NCBI RefSeq assembly: GCF_004379255.2
Contig: NC_056038.1
Location: 25,098,061 to 25,162,060, forward strand
Direction: 5' to 3'
DNA: 64,000 nt
Origin: Salvia splendens
Lineage: Eukaryota > Streptophyta > Magnoliopsida > Lamiales > Lamiaceae
Notes under the pieces: generated by a model
What the model was told of the DNA's origin: nothing
The model's database searches: none
What the model saw: only the letters and a program-made list of their open reading frames with translations
Part shown: positions 11,723 through 24,057 of the stretch, in pieces
Layout of the letters: each line of letters begins with the position of its first letter
Numbering within the stretch: position 1 is the first letter of the stretch
Made by a program: the position numbers and the translations under genes

Positions 11723-12802
11723 TCAGTAATATTGTTGAAATTGGGACTCTCCTGGACCAGGCGGTTTCTCCTTCTCCGGTGGCGCTGGCGAATTAGTTTT
11801 TTCGATAGCATTCAAAAGAGCCTTCTCGAGTCTATCTATCCTTGGCTCTACCTTATCATCATCTTGTTCCCTCAGTGCATTCGCAGAACCTCTTCTCACA
11901 GCATTCCTTGGACTGTCATATGCCTTCTTGGCATCTATCAATTTCCCCAGAATCTCTCGTGCCTCACTTCCTTTTTTCCGTGTAAAATTCCCTCCGCTTG
12001 AGGAATTCATCAAGTCCTTCGACTCAGGAGTCGCTCCTTCATAAAACAGAGAATAGGTCTCTGCCTCTATCATCTAGTGATTCGGGCATGCATCCAGCAA
12101 TCCTTTGAACCTTGACCAGTATTGGCTCAATGACTCGTCATAGTCCTGTTTGCACTCCACTATCTCCTTCTTCAGAGCATTCGTCTTGTTGGATGGGAAG
12201 AAATAATCTAAAAACTCCAATTTAAAGTCTCTCCAAGTGCGGATAGAATCTGGGGGTAACCGTAATAACCATGTGTTGGCCTCCCCCTTCAGAGTGAAAA
12301 TAATCGCGCACAAGCGATAGTCCTCCTCCGTCGCATCATTTGGCCACTTTTGGATGCTGCACAATTTACTGAATTCATTCAAAAACTCGTACGGGCACTC
12401 ACTTCTTCGCCCAGAAAATGTCGGTAAGATGCCGAGCACATTCGTCTTGATCTTAATGGACCTCTGACGTGGGTTCGTCACTATGGCCTGTGCTGGCTCT
12501 CCATCTAAATGGGCAGTTAGCGACCCTATCTCCGGATCTGGGTCTACTACGTGCGCCATGACTACTTCCTCTGTTTCCCCTGTTTCTGACTCTGTTTCCG
12601 ACTCTGGTGGTGACTCCGGATCTTCACGTCCTGACGACGCCCAAGATTCGTCGCTAGTAAATCCACTCGTAAACGGATCTCCCGTGGTGAACCCTGATCT
12701 GGTGGTTACTATGGAGGCTGTGTCCTTGACCTGCCAAAGGAATTGACCGTGCTCCCACCCAGACGAGTTACTCCCGTGAGTAGACCGTGAGGCTCTGCTC
12801 AT
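11723..12802 (-). pseudogene. Athila gag
   Basis: The start is ATG at 12802 (MSRASRSTHG). The first 242 codons contain the gag core (ANTWLLRLPPDSIRTWRDFKLEFLD, SQYWSRFKGLLDACP, each partial), a retrotransposon gag domain that assembles the virus-like particle. An in-frame TAG at 12074 interrupts it right before MIEAETYSLFYEG; the frame then continues to 11723, where it ends, and a shift leads into the next segment. So gag is broken at least twice. Confidence 0.8.
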
Positions 12803-12875
12803 AAACTACAAGGAAAGAAAATAAATCAAAACTATATACGCCAAAGACTCTAAACACTAACACATACTATGCCAT

Positions 12876-12896
12876 CCATCCCCGACAACGGCGCCA
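12876..12896 (-). promoter_or_regulatory. Athila primer binding site (tRNA-Asp type)
   Basis: On the minus strand TGGCGCCGTTGTCGGGGATG follows the LTR end by two bases. It matches the sequence expected to pair with the 3' end of plant aspartate tRNA, the usual primer of Athila elements. Confidence 0.85.
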
Positions 12897-12898
12897 TT

Positions 12899-14018
12899 TG
12901 AAGTGCGTGAGAAGAATAGCAAAAGTTCTCGTGCGTGCGTCTGGTGTTATACTAGGTCGAGATGCCAAGTCCTATGAATGCACTAGATCACTTGGTCTAG
13001 GAACTCAAGAGAACAAGGAATGCTCTGTCATTGGGCACACTAAACTCCCCTTCAAAGATCCCTCAACCCGAATACTATGGATTAGTATAGAGAAGCAGGG
13101 TTCGATCCCATGAAGATGGACACGTAAGAAAGCATTAGAAACTTTGGACAAGGGCGGCTGCTGCCACGCAAACTGGGTTGAGGTTTAACTACGACTAGAC
13201 CTAGGCAAGAAATGTAAACACTAGACCTAGGAAACTGTAAACATGCTGAGATCAAACATCATCAAGACTACGAGATATTAAATTCCCTTCCTAGACCGTG
13301 TAAACGGCTACCTAATAGAACCAGACAGGAAGCATATAATAGTGGGGACCATAATTCCAGAATTAGCAAGTACGGCAGAAAGGCTGCAAATAACAAACTG
13401 AAACTCTAACTAACAACGACATGCTTTTTTTAACTGAATCAAAAACGCAGATGAAGAAAACAGAGCACGTACCTAGACTCGAACAGAATATAAAAATTGG
13501 GTAGTCGGAAACTTAAAACAAACCGGAAATAACACAGATCTACATAAACTAGAAGGAATGAAATGAAAACACGAAGGATAGGCATAAATTTAAACCAAAT
13601 CTGCTCAGATTCACGTTGGATGCTTAATCCACTCCGGATCCAAGCGATCCGAACCAAACAACAACCTCAATCAACTCCATATCTTCCGATCTGACAGATC
13701 TACCCCGATCAACACCGAATTCAAACGATTCCAAACAACTCAACTACAACACCGAATTCAAACCTCCGATTCAACCACCAACAAACTCTGATCAACCCGA
13801 TCCAGTCATTACTCTGCACAGATTCAGTGAGCAATTGCGAAACGCATCCGACACAAGTAAACTAACTCAAACTCCAGAAAATCACAGGAGCGAAATCAGA
13901 AATCAACATCAACGAAATAACAGAAAATTAAACTTGCATTAAACACAAAAATATTCGGTAAAAATAGTGAGTCGAGCTCCGAACAGCGAAGCTCGATGAA
14001 AACCACAAAATACGAGTG
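12899..14018 (-). repeat. Truncated Athila 5' LTR
   Basis: Matches 807-1925 nearly base for base, then stops at ...AAATACGAG. The missing part includes the promoter half of the LTR, so this copy would not start its own transcript. What follows is an LTR of a diverged relative in the same orientation. Confidence 0.85.
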
Positions 14019-16880
14019 GCGGGCTCGGAAATGCGCGGATTAAGATTGGATCAAGTTATATGGAGGATAACTGAATCGGTTGGACTAGTTAGCAAATTTT
14101 CGTTGCCACTTAATCGAATCAATCCTCGAACTGAAACGCGCCAACCTGATTTCGCACTACTTTTACAGTAAAGCAGCAAGTTCGGGGTCAAGTAAACCAA
14201 AACGCGCCAAAGATAATATTTATAACTCCTTGGACTAGCTAGCTTGATCAACGGAAATTTAAACACTGGGTCAAGTAAATTGCAGGTAATAACAGAAAAG
14301 TAAATGCGCGATTTAAAAGAGAGAATAACTTCGATTAAACTAAGATACGATTACAGCGTGAAAATAAACTAAGCTAACACTTCGAAAATAAAGAAAGCAG
14401 TAAACTGGGAAGAATCTCAGCGGGAAACTTAAGTTACGCCGACAGAAATGGTTATTCTGCAGCGCTCCCTTCGGTCGCCCTTTTACCTACGCTATCTAAG
14501 CTAAATTAGAGATCTGAACTAAACTAAGCTAAGAGAGCAGAACTAAGCTAAACTAAGCTAGAGAGCTGAACTAAGCTAAACTAAGCTAAACTAGGCGGAA
14601 AGTAATGTCTCGAATACTTTCTTGTGGTGGCGCAGCCTCTATTTATAAGCTCGATTCGGCCTCCAGCTGGATAATAGGGAATATTCACTCATGCAGAGGA
14701 TGAGCGACTCATTGATTGCTATGTTCTCTTTCTTCTAGAATAACGACGCTTTTGGAGAACAAATTTCTGATCGGTTCGTCCTGGCATCTTCACAAGCTGG
14801 CACGTGTCCCCTTCTAGAACGTCGTCTTGGGTAACAGAATGGTGCGCCACATCCAGCTCATTTCCTCACGTTTTCCTTCTAGAAACCATCAGTCCCCACT
14901 TTAACTGCTTGACCTCGCCCCTTGATCAACTCCCCCGATTTTTGGCCTTTTTCACCTTTTGTACGTGCTTGATCAGTTCGGCCTTGCTGCCTTGGACAAG
15001 TAGCATTTCTGCACATTTTAACACTTGTTTGCGTGATAAACCGATCAAGTAGTATATGTTTTACCCCCAAAACCGATGCACGAAATAAGCCTTATCAAAC
15101 TGCTCACACTTAAAACATACTTGTCCTCAAGTATAAAGAGAAAGAAAAAGAAAGAGAAAAAGATAAGGCAAATTTCAGGCATGGTTTACTTATTTCACAA
15201 GCAAAAGAAAGAAGAACAAGAACTAAAAACACGTATTCACATGTATGCATTGGACCGAATAATTTTCCAACAATCATACCCGAGGTCGAGGTCATACCAT
15301 TAACCAGTAGCTTATGTTTTTGCTTTTTCGCTTTTGCTTGATCAAGGAGTCAGCTTGTCAAGATTGCTCAATTTAAAAACTACTGTTGGATTCACTCAGT
15401 CACTCATTTCTCACCAGAGATGTTAGGACTGTTCACTCGGTGTTGCTACAAATTTAATACTTTGAATCGGACTGCACAAGATAGTTCCTTAAGGTCTTTG
15501 TTTTGGGTTGTAACAGGGCTCAGGAGTAGTAACTTGTTAGGGTAGGGTCCTAGGGGTTCTAAGTTTACAAGAGAAAATCACATGAGTCAAAAAGCCAAAG
15601 ATTTGACTAAACTTGCTGGATCAAATTTGGGGTGTTTATTTCTTCTTCCACTTGATGCTCCTTCTCGGTCAATGTTGACCCTTAGCCTTATAACTTTCGG
15701 CTTAATTTTATTTTTTCCTGGGTTAGGTTGCAACTATTTCCTGCCCCTTTCTTTTCTTAAACATTTTCTTAATTTTTTGTATGATCAACCTGATTGTCTA
15801 ACTTGATCGACCCGGCTACCTTTAATTTTTTTTTAATTCTATTGCTATCCCCTTTTGTTCCCCTTGATAAATTTCATCTCCTTGACCCTCTTCCCTCATG
15901 TGATAAGAAAATCTTTGGTTTTAAGGTTTCAAAGAATGGGTAAGAGTGTATGGGCTCAAAGTGGCTAACTAAGGGGTGCCTTTAGTAATGAGGCGGGTTC
16001 GTGGAACGAAGGAAGAAAAACGGCTCAACTGGTTAAATCCTAATGCCTTTAGTCCTCACTAATTGTGCAATTTTCATCTCAATATTAAAAGTTAGCCTCT
16101 CATAATTTTTCTTTTGTAAAGAGTAGGAGAAACTGTTCTACTTTTGGCTTATAACTCACATATAGAGAGGCTTCACAGTTGGTTTAGAAATTGAGCGATT
16201 CCATCATACTTGCGTCATTCAAATTGATCAAGTTTTTGCAATCAAGTTTTACATGTGAGCGTACTGAATTCTTTCTCTAACTCTTCCACGAAGTAATCAA
16301 GTCTTTCATTTATCCGATTTCATGCATATTTCCTATCTTATTGCTATCTAAAATTTGTTATTTTTGAAAAATTTTAGCATGTATGAATTTTCTGTAACTA
16401 ACCCGTCCCCCCTCCCCACTGCATATGAGCTCGTCCTCGAGGGACTGGATGCAGTCGAAAGAAGGGTTAGGTACAGGCAATTTCAATCAATAAACAAGGG
16501 AAACTTCTCACACTTAGACCAGATACTGGGCTAAGTGTGAGATAGTGCCAATAATCAAAACATACTTAAAAACGAAAGGCAAAATATAGACAAAAACTAT
16601 AGAAAATAGGCATGCGTACTTCTCACACTTAGACCTAACAAAGGTCTAAGTGTGATAGAACCAAAAGAAAATCAGTTATACATACCCTTAAAAACAAATA
16701 AAATTAAATTGTCTTGAAACTTAAATTGAACTGAGATGGGGTGGTTGTACTTAGGTTTTCCTCGGTAGCTAACTCGGAAATGCTGAAGGTGGTCTGGAGG
16801 ATGTCGGGCGTCGAGTTGGAGGAGAGCTTGGAGAGGGAGGTGGTGGTTATGTGGGTGAAACGAGGATTTTTTTTTTTTTT
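14019..16880 (-). mobile_element. Fragment of a second, diverged Athila element
   Basis: From 14019 to about 16405 is an LTR portion that shares short landmarks with the first Athila LTR (TTTCTCACCAGAGATGTTAGG near 15409 in part, CTCACACTTAAAACATAC near 15104, GGCTTATAACTC near 16147) but is otherwise diverged. About 16405-16422 is its purine tract; about 16423-16870 is its 3' untranslated region with the paired hairpins. A minus-strand TATAAATAG lies near 14641. No coding region survives. A poly-T run at 16867-16880 marks the right junction. Confidence 0.65.
14505..14603. repeat. Short tandem repeat (ACTAAGCTAA type)
   Basis: Several imperfect copies of AACTAAGCTAAACTAAGCT, interrupted by GAGAGCTG or GAGAGCAG, lie inside the second Athila LTR. 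Confidence 0.7.
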
Positions 16881-18456
16881 ATCGCGTGTGCACAGAAATA
16901 GATCACTGCAAGCGCTTGGTCAAGACACCACGCTCCTTAAATCCACTAGAGCACAAGGTCTAGGAACTTAAGAGAACATAAAGTGCTTGGTCGTTGGACA
17001 CACATCGACTCCCCTTCAAAAAAATATAAATCCCTCAACCCGAATACTATGAATTAGTATAGGGAAGTGGGGTCGATCCCACAGAGATGGACTCGCAAAG
17101 TAGTGCTCAGAGACTTTGGACAGACAAATGGCTGCTGCCACGCAACAAAATGGTTGAGAATTTTAAACTAACTCTAGACCTAGGCAGAAAATGTAAATGC
17201 TAGACCTAGGACATGTTAAACTTGTAAATTCAGACTTCGACAACAAGAAACATAACCACTTCCTAGACAGTGTAAACAACCACCTAATCTAGCTAAACAG
17301 AATATGACTGAAAGTGGGGACCATAATTCCAAAAATGGCAAGTACGGAAAGAACTGCAGATTAACAAACTCTGACGCTAGCTCGCAGCAAAATGCATCCT
17401 CTCAACCAAATTAAACTTGCAGATGAACAAAACAGAGCAAAAAGCGAGATTCGAACAGAATATAGAGATTTGGTCGTCGTTATCTTGCTGCAACTCGGAA
17501 ACACATCAGATCTGCGTACACTAGACGGAATGAAAGAAAAACACGTAAACTAAGCATGAAAAACAGATCGAAACTACTCAGATTCACGTCAGAATACTTG
17601 ATCCACTCCGGATCCAAGACATCCGAACCCAACAACCAACAAATCCAGCAAATCCAACCAAAATTCTTCCACAATCCAACTCCAATCTCCCGGATCTGAC
17701 CATTAACCTACAATAACTCAGTAAACAGCTGCGAAACGCATCCAACTCAGACAATTTAAAAACTCCAAAATCTCAATAAGCGAAGCGATCAAACCAGAAA
17801 TCAACACAATCGCCATAACGGAAAATCAAACTTGCATTTAAACCAGAAACTATTCGGTGAAAACAGCGAACCGAGCTTCGAACAACGAAGCTCGGCAGAG
17901 TAAGTAAAATGCGGAAAGCGGAAAATAAATTGTTTCTTCGCTCCTAACAAGAGCGGTGTTACACCATATCGGAAGCTAAGATGAAACCCGAACGTGCGAA
18001 CTGAGATCTCCTCAAAATAGTATCAAGTGTGTGTGTGGGAAAGTGAACTAAGCAACAGGCTGTGGTGAGGTCTCCACCGAGAAGATCCCTCCAGCTTGCA
18101 TGCTTCTGCCTTTTATAGATGCGGACATAGCCCTTGAGTCTTCGTAGAAATCCCTATTCTACCCTTCAACTCTGGAGCTTCCTCCGTCGAGCAATTCTCT
18201 TCATAATCGTTCACTAATCGCCAGTTCCTCGACCTTGTGATTTTTTGGTCTTCTTTCCTGGACCTGGCGAATTCCTTCACACACCTGGCTTAAAACGTGC
18301 GTTAGTCCTAGTAAAATCACGAATTAAATCCCTAGACCCATGCATGAAATTAGCCTTATCAAACTGCTCACACTTAAACCATGCTTGTCCTCAAGTATGA
18401 AAGACAAGAAAAAGAAATAAGGCGAATTTCAATGCACGTTCACCTCATTTAATAAG
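16880..18456 (-). repeat. Third, partial Athila LTR
   Basis: It aligns with 850-2455 of the first LTR, with many small differences: both share CAACCCGAATACTATG, GTGGGGACCATAATTCCA and the CTTGTCCTCAAG hairpin. It stops at about 18456, about 900 bases short of the full LTR, where ordinary AT-rich DNA starts. TATAAAAGG lies on the minus strand near 18112. It is probably a remnant of a third element or of the second one's other end. Confidence 0.75.
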
Positions 18457-18781
18457 GTGAATCGCACATCAGCATAACAAACCCCCCTTCCACTGTCTGG
18501 TCCCCCCTCTCATCGTACGCTTTCTTCTCATCTCGGTCTACTTTACCAATTTACATTAAAGCTCGTGCCATTTACGATGTGTTCTATTTTTTGGAGATGG
18601 GGGAGTATAAATAGTTAAAGTGTAGAGAAACGTAAGTCAAAGAAGAGAATAATGTAGAGAATAGTCTTATCATTCGTATTATCTCACTTACTTACACTCT
18701 CTCCACTTTAACTATTTTAATTTTTACAAAACTAATACAAAAAAGAAGTGACTCAAGTACGGGGATAGAGGGAGCATGTTT
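18457..18781. other. AT-rich intergenic DNA with a MITE-like inverted repeat
   Basis: AAATAGTTAAAGTG at about 18610 is inverted as CACTTTAACTATTT at about 18704, and the right end reads GGGGATAGAGGGAGCA, like a mariner-type terminal repeat. The left terminus is not clear. No gene is visible. Confidence 0.4.
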
Positions 18782-19013
18782 TACTCCATTCGTCTCATTC
18801 AAGATGTCCATTTTTTTTTCTTTTAGTTTGCCTCATTTAAGATGTCCATTTCTTATTCTTTTTTCTATATTTGGAATTAAATCCTTCTCTTATCTATCAC
18901 CATTAAATATTCAATTACTTACATTTTTCTCTTGGCTTACTCAATCTAACAACTTCTCTTAGAATCCCATGTCACTCAAGAATGTGAACATCTTGAGTGG
19001 GATGAAGAGAATA
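18782..19013. mobile_element. Stowaway/mariner-like MITE
   Basis: Terminal inverted repeats start with TACTCCATTCGTCTCATTCA and end with TTGAGTGGGATGAAGAGAATA (imperfect pairing). The short AT-rich body codes for nothing. Confidence 0.65.
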
Positions 19014-19714
19014 CTTTAATTCTTTAATTTCTTGTAAATCAGGTTTAAATGGTGTAAAATAATTTTTTATCATATAAATTAGGTTTTAAACCCATACTTA
19101 ATTGTGTAATAATTAGGTTTAATCGTGTAATATTTTTTAATCATGCATTTCACTTCAGTTCTTATCGTTATCATCTTGTTTTAGCATCGTGTCCACCCAT
19201 ATTATATCGTGTCGTTAATGAATTTGTTTCGAGTGCAGGTCATGTTCGGATTTGAGTAGCTGTTGGATTCATTTTTGGTTTGACAATATCCTAAACAAGC
19301 AAAGTTCGAATTAGAGTATTTTGTTAAATCGTTGTCAGATTTATTGAAAGATGTTTTAATAGTACTAATGAATAAAAACGTTTAACTAAAATTAAAATGA
19401 AGATTAAATAATATACTCCATCCATTAATTAGACTATTAGGTAATTCATTCTAATTGACAATACATTATAACTAGACTATTAGGCAATTCATTCTAATTT
19501 GACAATACATTATATTGATGATCCGTCCATTTCAAAATTAAAGATACTATTAGAATATGTGTGTGGGTTAACAAAATGGTATAGAAAAATTTTCAAATCA
19601 CACGTCAAACTCAAATTTGTTTTTAGTTTTTTCTATAGGTCAACGTCAAATATATTGTTAATGTAAGAATTTTGTAAGATATACATTTAAAAATGGCGTA
19701 AAATTTGAATTTAA
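19014..19714. other. Intergenic AT-rich DNA
   Basis: No supported gene. A 45-bp tandem duplication around TAGACTATTAGG(T/C)AATTCATT is visible at about 19426-19516. Confidence 0.5.
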
Positions 19715-19930
19715 TACTCTCTCCGTTTTAAGATAAGCAAACCAATTTCTTTTTCGTACTCGTTTAAAAAAATAATATAAAATATTACAGTGAAGAAAAA
19801 TTAAGTAAGAGAAATAATGTAGATATTCTATTATATACATTATTCTCTCTCCACTTTAACTATTTTATTATTATTTTTTAAAATCAGTGCAAAAAAGAAG
19901 CATCTCGCTTATCTTGGGACATAGAGAATA
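19715..19930. mobile_element. Stowaway/mariner-like MITE next to a gene promoter
   Basis: TACTCTCTCCGTTTTAAGAT on the left pairs imperfectly with ATCTTGGGACATAGAGAATA on the right, and AGATAAGC is matched by GCTTATCT. It is non-coding and ends about 25 bases before a TATATATA that probably serves the Tubby-like gene. Confidence 0.7.
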
Positions 19931-19954
19931 TAAATAGTTAGAAGAAAACTAGTC

Positions 19955-19962
19955 TATATATA
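19955..19962 (+). promoter_or_regulatory. Probable TATA box of the Tubby-like gene
   Basis: TATATATA upstream of a CT-rich leader (20130-20190). The 5' untranslated region appears long, with a probable intron before the ATG at 20761, as is common in this gene family. This is inferred from position only. Confidence 0.35.
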
Positions 19963-20760
19963 CTCAAAAATAAATTTAAACTTAGTATAAATAAAAATAA
20001 ATTTAAATTTAGTATAAATGATTGGAGATTGAAGACTATATACAACTATCAGTCTCGTGGAGAAACCCAGTTCATAGTTCTTGATCATAATTCATAAAGC
20101 AGCAAAAAGGGGTTCACCAAAAACACACACTCACCAACCCTTATCTCTCAATCTTCACTTTCACTACAATAGTCTTCTCTCTGTGTAAACTGTTCATCAA
20201 TCTCTAATTAAGGCTCAAATGCGTCTCCTGTAACCGTTTCTTTCTTCCCTGACCCCAACTCCTTGCTTAATTATTTCTGCTAAATTAGCCATGTAGAAAA
20301 GGATCGAGTTTTGAAGGAATAGTTTTTGTTAAAATCTGTGTGGCTTTTTCTCTTTGGAGGATTCCTCGCCTAAATGCTGATATTTTTGTTGTTTGGACCT
20401 TGTTTAGTTTGTTTTGCATTTATCCTAATGTGTAAATTTGGATTTTTATCTTGTGCCGAATTTAATCTTGTCTCGATTTGAAGCTCAAGGTTTGTAATTG
20501 TGTGAATAAATTACTTGTTAATATTTTGCTTTGTTATAAAGAATGCTTTTTCGGGGGGTTTAGTAGAAATACCTGTTTATGTGGCCAGGAAGCTTGTCGA
20601 TGATAGCATTTCTGGAGCATAGTGAGATTTTGATTATATTTAATCAAAAGTTGAGATTTTTAGGCGTTAGGCTTAAGAGTGTTACGAGATTGATGTTAAC
20701 TAATATGTAGCAGGAGATAGAATCTGTTTCTGGGAGTTGATATATTATCATTTTTTAAGT

Positions 20761-23700
20761 ATGTCATTCAAGAGTATACTTCAGGATATGAAGGGTGAAT
20801 TTGTGGAGCATATCGAGAAAGGGGTTTGAAGGGAGGTTTGGGAGGTCTAGGTCTCACCGGGTAGTCGAGGAGTCTGTGGTGACTGCTGTGGATGCTATGA
20901 GGCAGAGCTGCTGGGCGAAATATGCCACCAGAGCTCTTGAGGGATGTGCTTATGCGCATTGAGGAATCAGACTGTGATTGGCCCTCGAGGCAGAATGTTG
21001 TTGCTTGTTCTGGTTGTTTGTAGGAGCTGGAGGGAAATCATGAAGGATATCGTTAGAAACTTGGAAGTGTCTGGAAAGGTTACCTTTCCCATTTCTGTGA
21101 AGCAGGTTTGTGTTGTGGAAGCTTTGTGAATCGTGATCTTTTACATGTGATGTGAATTGGTGTTTTGTTTGTCTTCCATTCTCATTTATCTGATGTTTAC
21201 TCTGTAACATGTAGAGCGCTCCCTTATCTTCCCTCCAACTATTAAGTTCATATTATTGCTCAAATTTTTCTTGATTAGACCATGTGCAGTAGTTAGTTTG
21301 ATAAGAGAACCTTGAATCATTACACACCTTCTTGAGATGCAATTGCTATTTATTTATAAATTAGATGTTCAAGAAGGGAAATGCATTATATGAAGCAAGA
21401 AAGAAGGTCTTGTGGCTTTGTACAACTTGTTGGGATTTAGGATTGGTGTTCAGTCCTCATTCAAAATCCATGTTGGCTCCCTTGTTTAATGTGAAATGGT
21501 GCTAATATCGTTGTCATATTTCACTTTCAAAATATCTATGGATGAAAATTGCCCCGGTAATTTGAAAAAGTTACTCAAATTTGATACATCTAACCCCTCT
21601 TTCTTTTCTTTCCAAATGTTTTAATGCATAAAGTTGTTCAATGGCCTTGGGGGATCTATATATTTAGCCCTTTCTGATGGATATGGCATGCAGTTTTCAT
21701 ATTTTGAATATTCACAAAGAAATCCAGACCTAGCTGTGTGGTTGTATGACTTGCATAGGAAAATAATTAATCCAGCTGACCTAGCATAGTTTATTGAGAA
21801 AATCTTATAGTTGATGTTAATCGAAATTGAGTGTCTCGATTTGACTTATTGCTTACCTGTTTGGGTAGCCTGGATCCTTGTTAACCTTGTACTCCTCTCT
21901 CAGTTGAGTGACTGCTGAAATAATTTATTTGCTGTTCTTCCCTCGCAGCCTGGTCCAAGAAACACCTTAGTTCAGTGTTTCATTAAGCGGAACCGAAGCT
22001 CTCAAACATATCACCTATACCTTAATTATAGTCAAGGTAAACTGCTTAAATTGCTTCCCCTACCCCTTCTATTTCTTTTCCACCCTTGTTTATAGGATAG
22101 TTTAATTTATCACATGAAATGATTAGTAACAATTAACAAATTAATCTTTTTCACACACCTTTATCCAATATTCCAAAAAATCTAAACGTACAAAGCCATT
22201 TTTTCCTTTTTAAGCTGTAATGACAAGTCTTTCTTTCATCTTGCAACAGCTTCTAATGATAATGGGAAGTTTCTTCTTGCTGCTCGAAGATGTCGACGAC
22301 CAACTTACACTGACTACATAATATCTCTGAATGCTGGAGATGTATCTAAGACCAGCAGCAATAACATTGGAAAGTTGAGGTAAATCTTTTAGTCCAGGGT
22401 TTTTTTGCTTCCAAACCCTTAAAAGATTAAGCTTTTCTCTTGTTCCGGTCATCGCAGGTCTAATTTTTTGGGAACCAAGTTTACAATCTTTGATGCTCAG
22501 CCCCCAAATGCTGGAGCTAAAGTTACTAAGTCTCGTTCAACAAGGTTAGTCGGAATGAGACAAATCTCTCCTAGGGTCCCTGCTGGCAACTTTCCGGTGG
22601 CCCATATATCGTATGAGTTGAATGTCTTGGGTTCAAGGTGAAGAACTAAAACCCCTAAGTCAGAACTTTCATATTAAGTTATAACTAAAACTATATTATG
22701 TTGGACTGAACGTAGCCAGTGTTATGGTTAATACTTCCATGAATAGTGTACCTTTTTTTTATCTGAAAGTGGTATACAGCTCTAATTAGGTTTGCCAATT
22801 CTTGACTCAATAGTCAGTACAACATTATGGGATAAAGTTGGACTGTTAGTTGTACCAGGTCTGTGCCATTATCATATTGACACGATTAGGAGGTCAAGTT
22901 ATCATTTTGTGTAGCGAACAAGCTGGAACAATAGTGATTTTTTTGAATAACATGCGCGAAAAGTTTGTGTATTTTACATTTTTGGATGTTTTTATAATTT
23001 TCTTGCTATATAATACTGTGGCTCATCGTGTATTAATTTTTATTGTTGTAGTCCCCTTGTTTTATAAGAGTGCTCACTTTTTATTGTCACCACGAGTTTT
23101 AATATAAGTTAGGTTGTGATAGTTGAGTGGAGGTATGATCCACCTTTTCTTATCGGAGGATGTGGGTAGGTGGTGAAAGGTCTAAACAAGGTCTCACCTT
23201 TATTTGTGAAACGATAAAGGGCGTGCGTCATCCTTAATTTTGCTGTAATTAAGTTGAAATGGCGGAGTAAAAGTAGACGTAATTTCCAAAAAAGGAATTA
23301 ACACACTCTGTGGGACAGATGGAAACGGAAAATTAAGTACACTCTTGTTGGACAGATGGAAAAGGAAAATTAAGTACACTCTTGTGGGACGGATGAAAAC
23401 GGCAAATTAAGTACACTCTTGTGGGATGAAGGGACTAATATTTAAGATAAATCTTGTTTTCTGATCGTGTTTGTGTTTGGACTTGATGTTTTGTGTTGCT
23501 AATGTGCCAACATAAAACATGCTGTGACTTGTAATATACTGATCCCTCCTTGCTAATTTGCATAAGCTTCATCACGTAGGGGACCAAGGCGGATGCAATG
23601 CGTGATGGATGCTATTCCAGTTGCTGCAATCGAACCAGGTGGTATTGCTCCAACGCAAACGGCTTTCATACCAGGAAACTTCGATTCGTTTCCCTCCCTC

Positions 23701-24057
23701 CCCTTTTTCAGGTCAAAATCGACTCGCTCAGATAGCTTCCAGTCCGGACCCATCTCAACGCCCAAAGACGAAATGCTTGTATTAAAAAACAAGACTCCTA
23801 GATGGCATGACCAACTCCAATGTTGGTGCCTCAACTTCAATGGGCGTGTCACAGTCGCCTCAGTCAAGAACTTCCAGCTTGTTGCATCTCTCGAGAATGG
23901 AGCTGGCGGGCAAGAGCAGCAGCATGAGAATGTTATCCTCCAATTTGGGAAGGTTGGGAAGGACATCTTCACCATGGACTACCAGTACCCGATCTCTGCT
24001 TTCCAGGCGTTTGCCATCTGCCTCAGCAGCTTCGACACCAAGATCGCGTGCGAATGA
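20761..24057 (+). CDS. Tubby-like F-box protein (first exon frame-shifted)
   Basis: Five coding exons with GT-AG borders: 20761-21105, 21949-22036, 22250-22379, 22459-22637 and 23580-24057. The product class is an F-box plus C-terminal Tubby domain, an SCF ubiquitin-ligase adaptor thought to bind membrane phosphoinositides. Exon 1 starts [14 protein letters not shown] and holds the F-box ([16 protein letters not shown], then NVVACSG, then WREIMKDIV). Exons 2-5 give an intact Tubby domain: [69 protein letters not shown], and the hallmark end [17 protein letters not shown]. Exon 1 carries three separate one-base insertions (near 20803, 20918 and 21014), each destroying the frame and together adding three bases. 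All other exons read cleanly, so either the F-box half is decaying or the assembly has errors there. Family identity is sure; functionality is not. Confidence 0.85.
23312..23434. repeat. 37-bp tandem repeat in intron 4
   Basis: About three copies of a unit around GACAGATGGAAACGGAAAAT followed by TAAGTACACTCTTG, in the last intron of the Tubby-like gene. The unit resembles the terminus of a mariner-type MITE. Confidence 0.65.

Larger units (their letters stand above)
807..14018 (-). mobile_element. Athila-lineage Ty3/gypsy retrotransposon, truncated at its 5' LTR
   Basis: Read on the minus strand, the order is LTR remnant (12899-14018), primer binding site, gag, protease, reverse transcriptase, RNase H, integrase, an extra 3' ORF, a hairpin-rich 3' leader, a purine tract and the 3' LTR (807 to about 3355). 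The Athila call rests on the aspartate-tRNA-type primer site, very long LTRs, the FMDDF reverse-transcriptase motif and the extra ORF after integrase. Every coding segment is broken by at least one stop or frame shift, so the copy cannot be autonomous. The 5' LTR stops abruptly at 14018, where a diverged Athila LTR of the same orientation takes over. Confidence 0.85.

Noticed and set aside
23312..23434. CRISPR-like spaced repeat
   Set aside because: Units are contiguous without spacers and the host is a plant.
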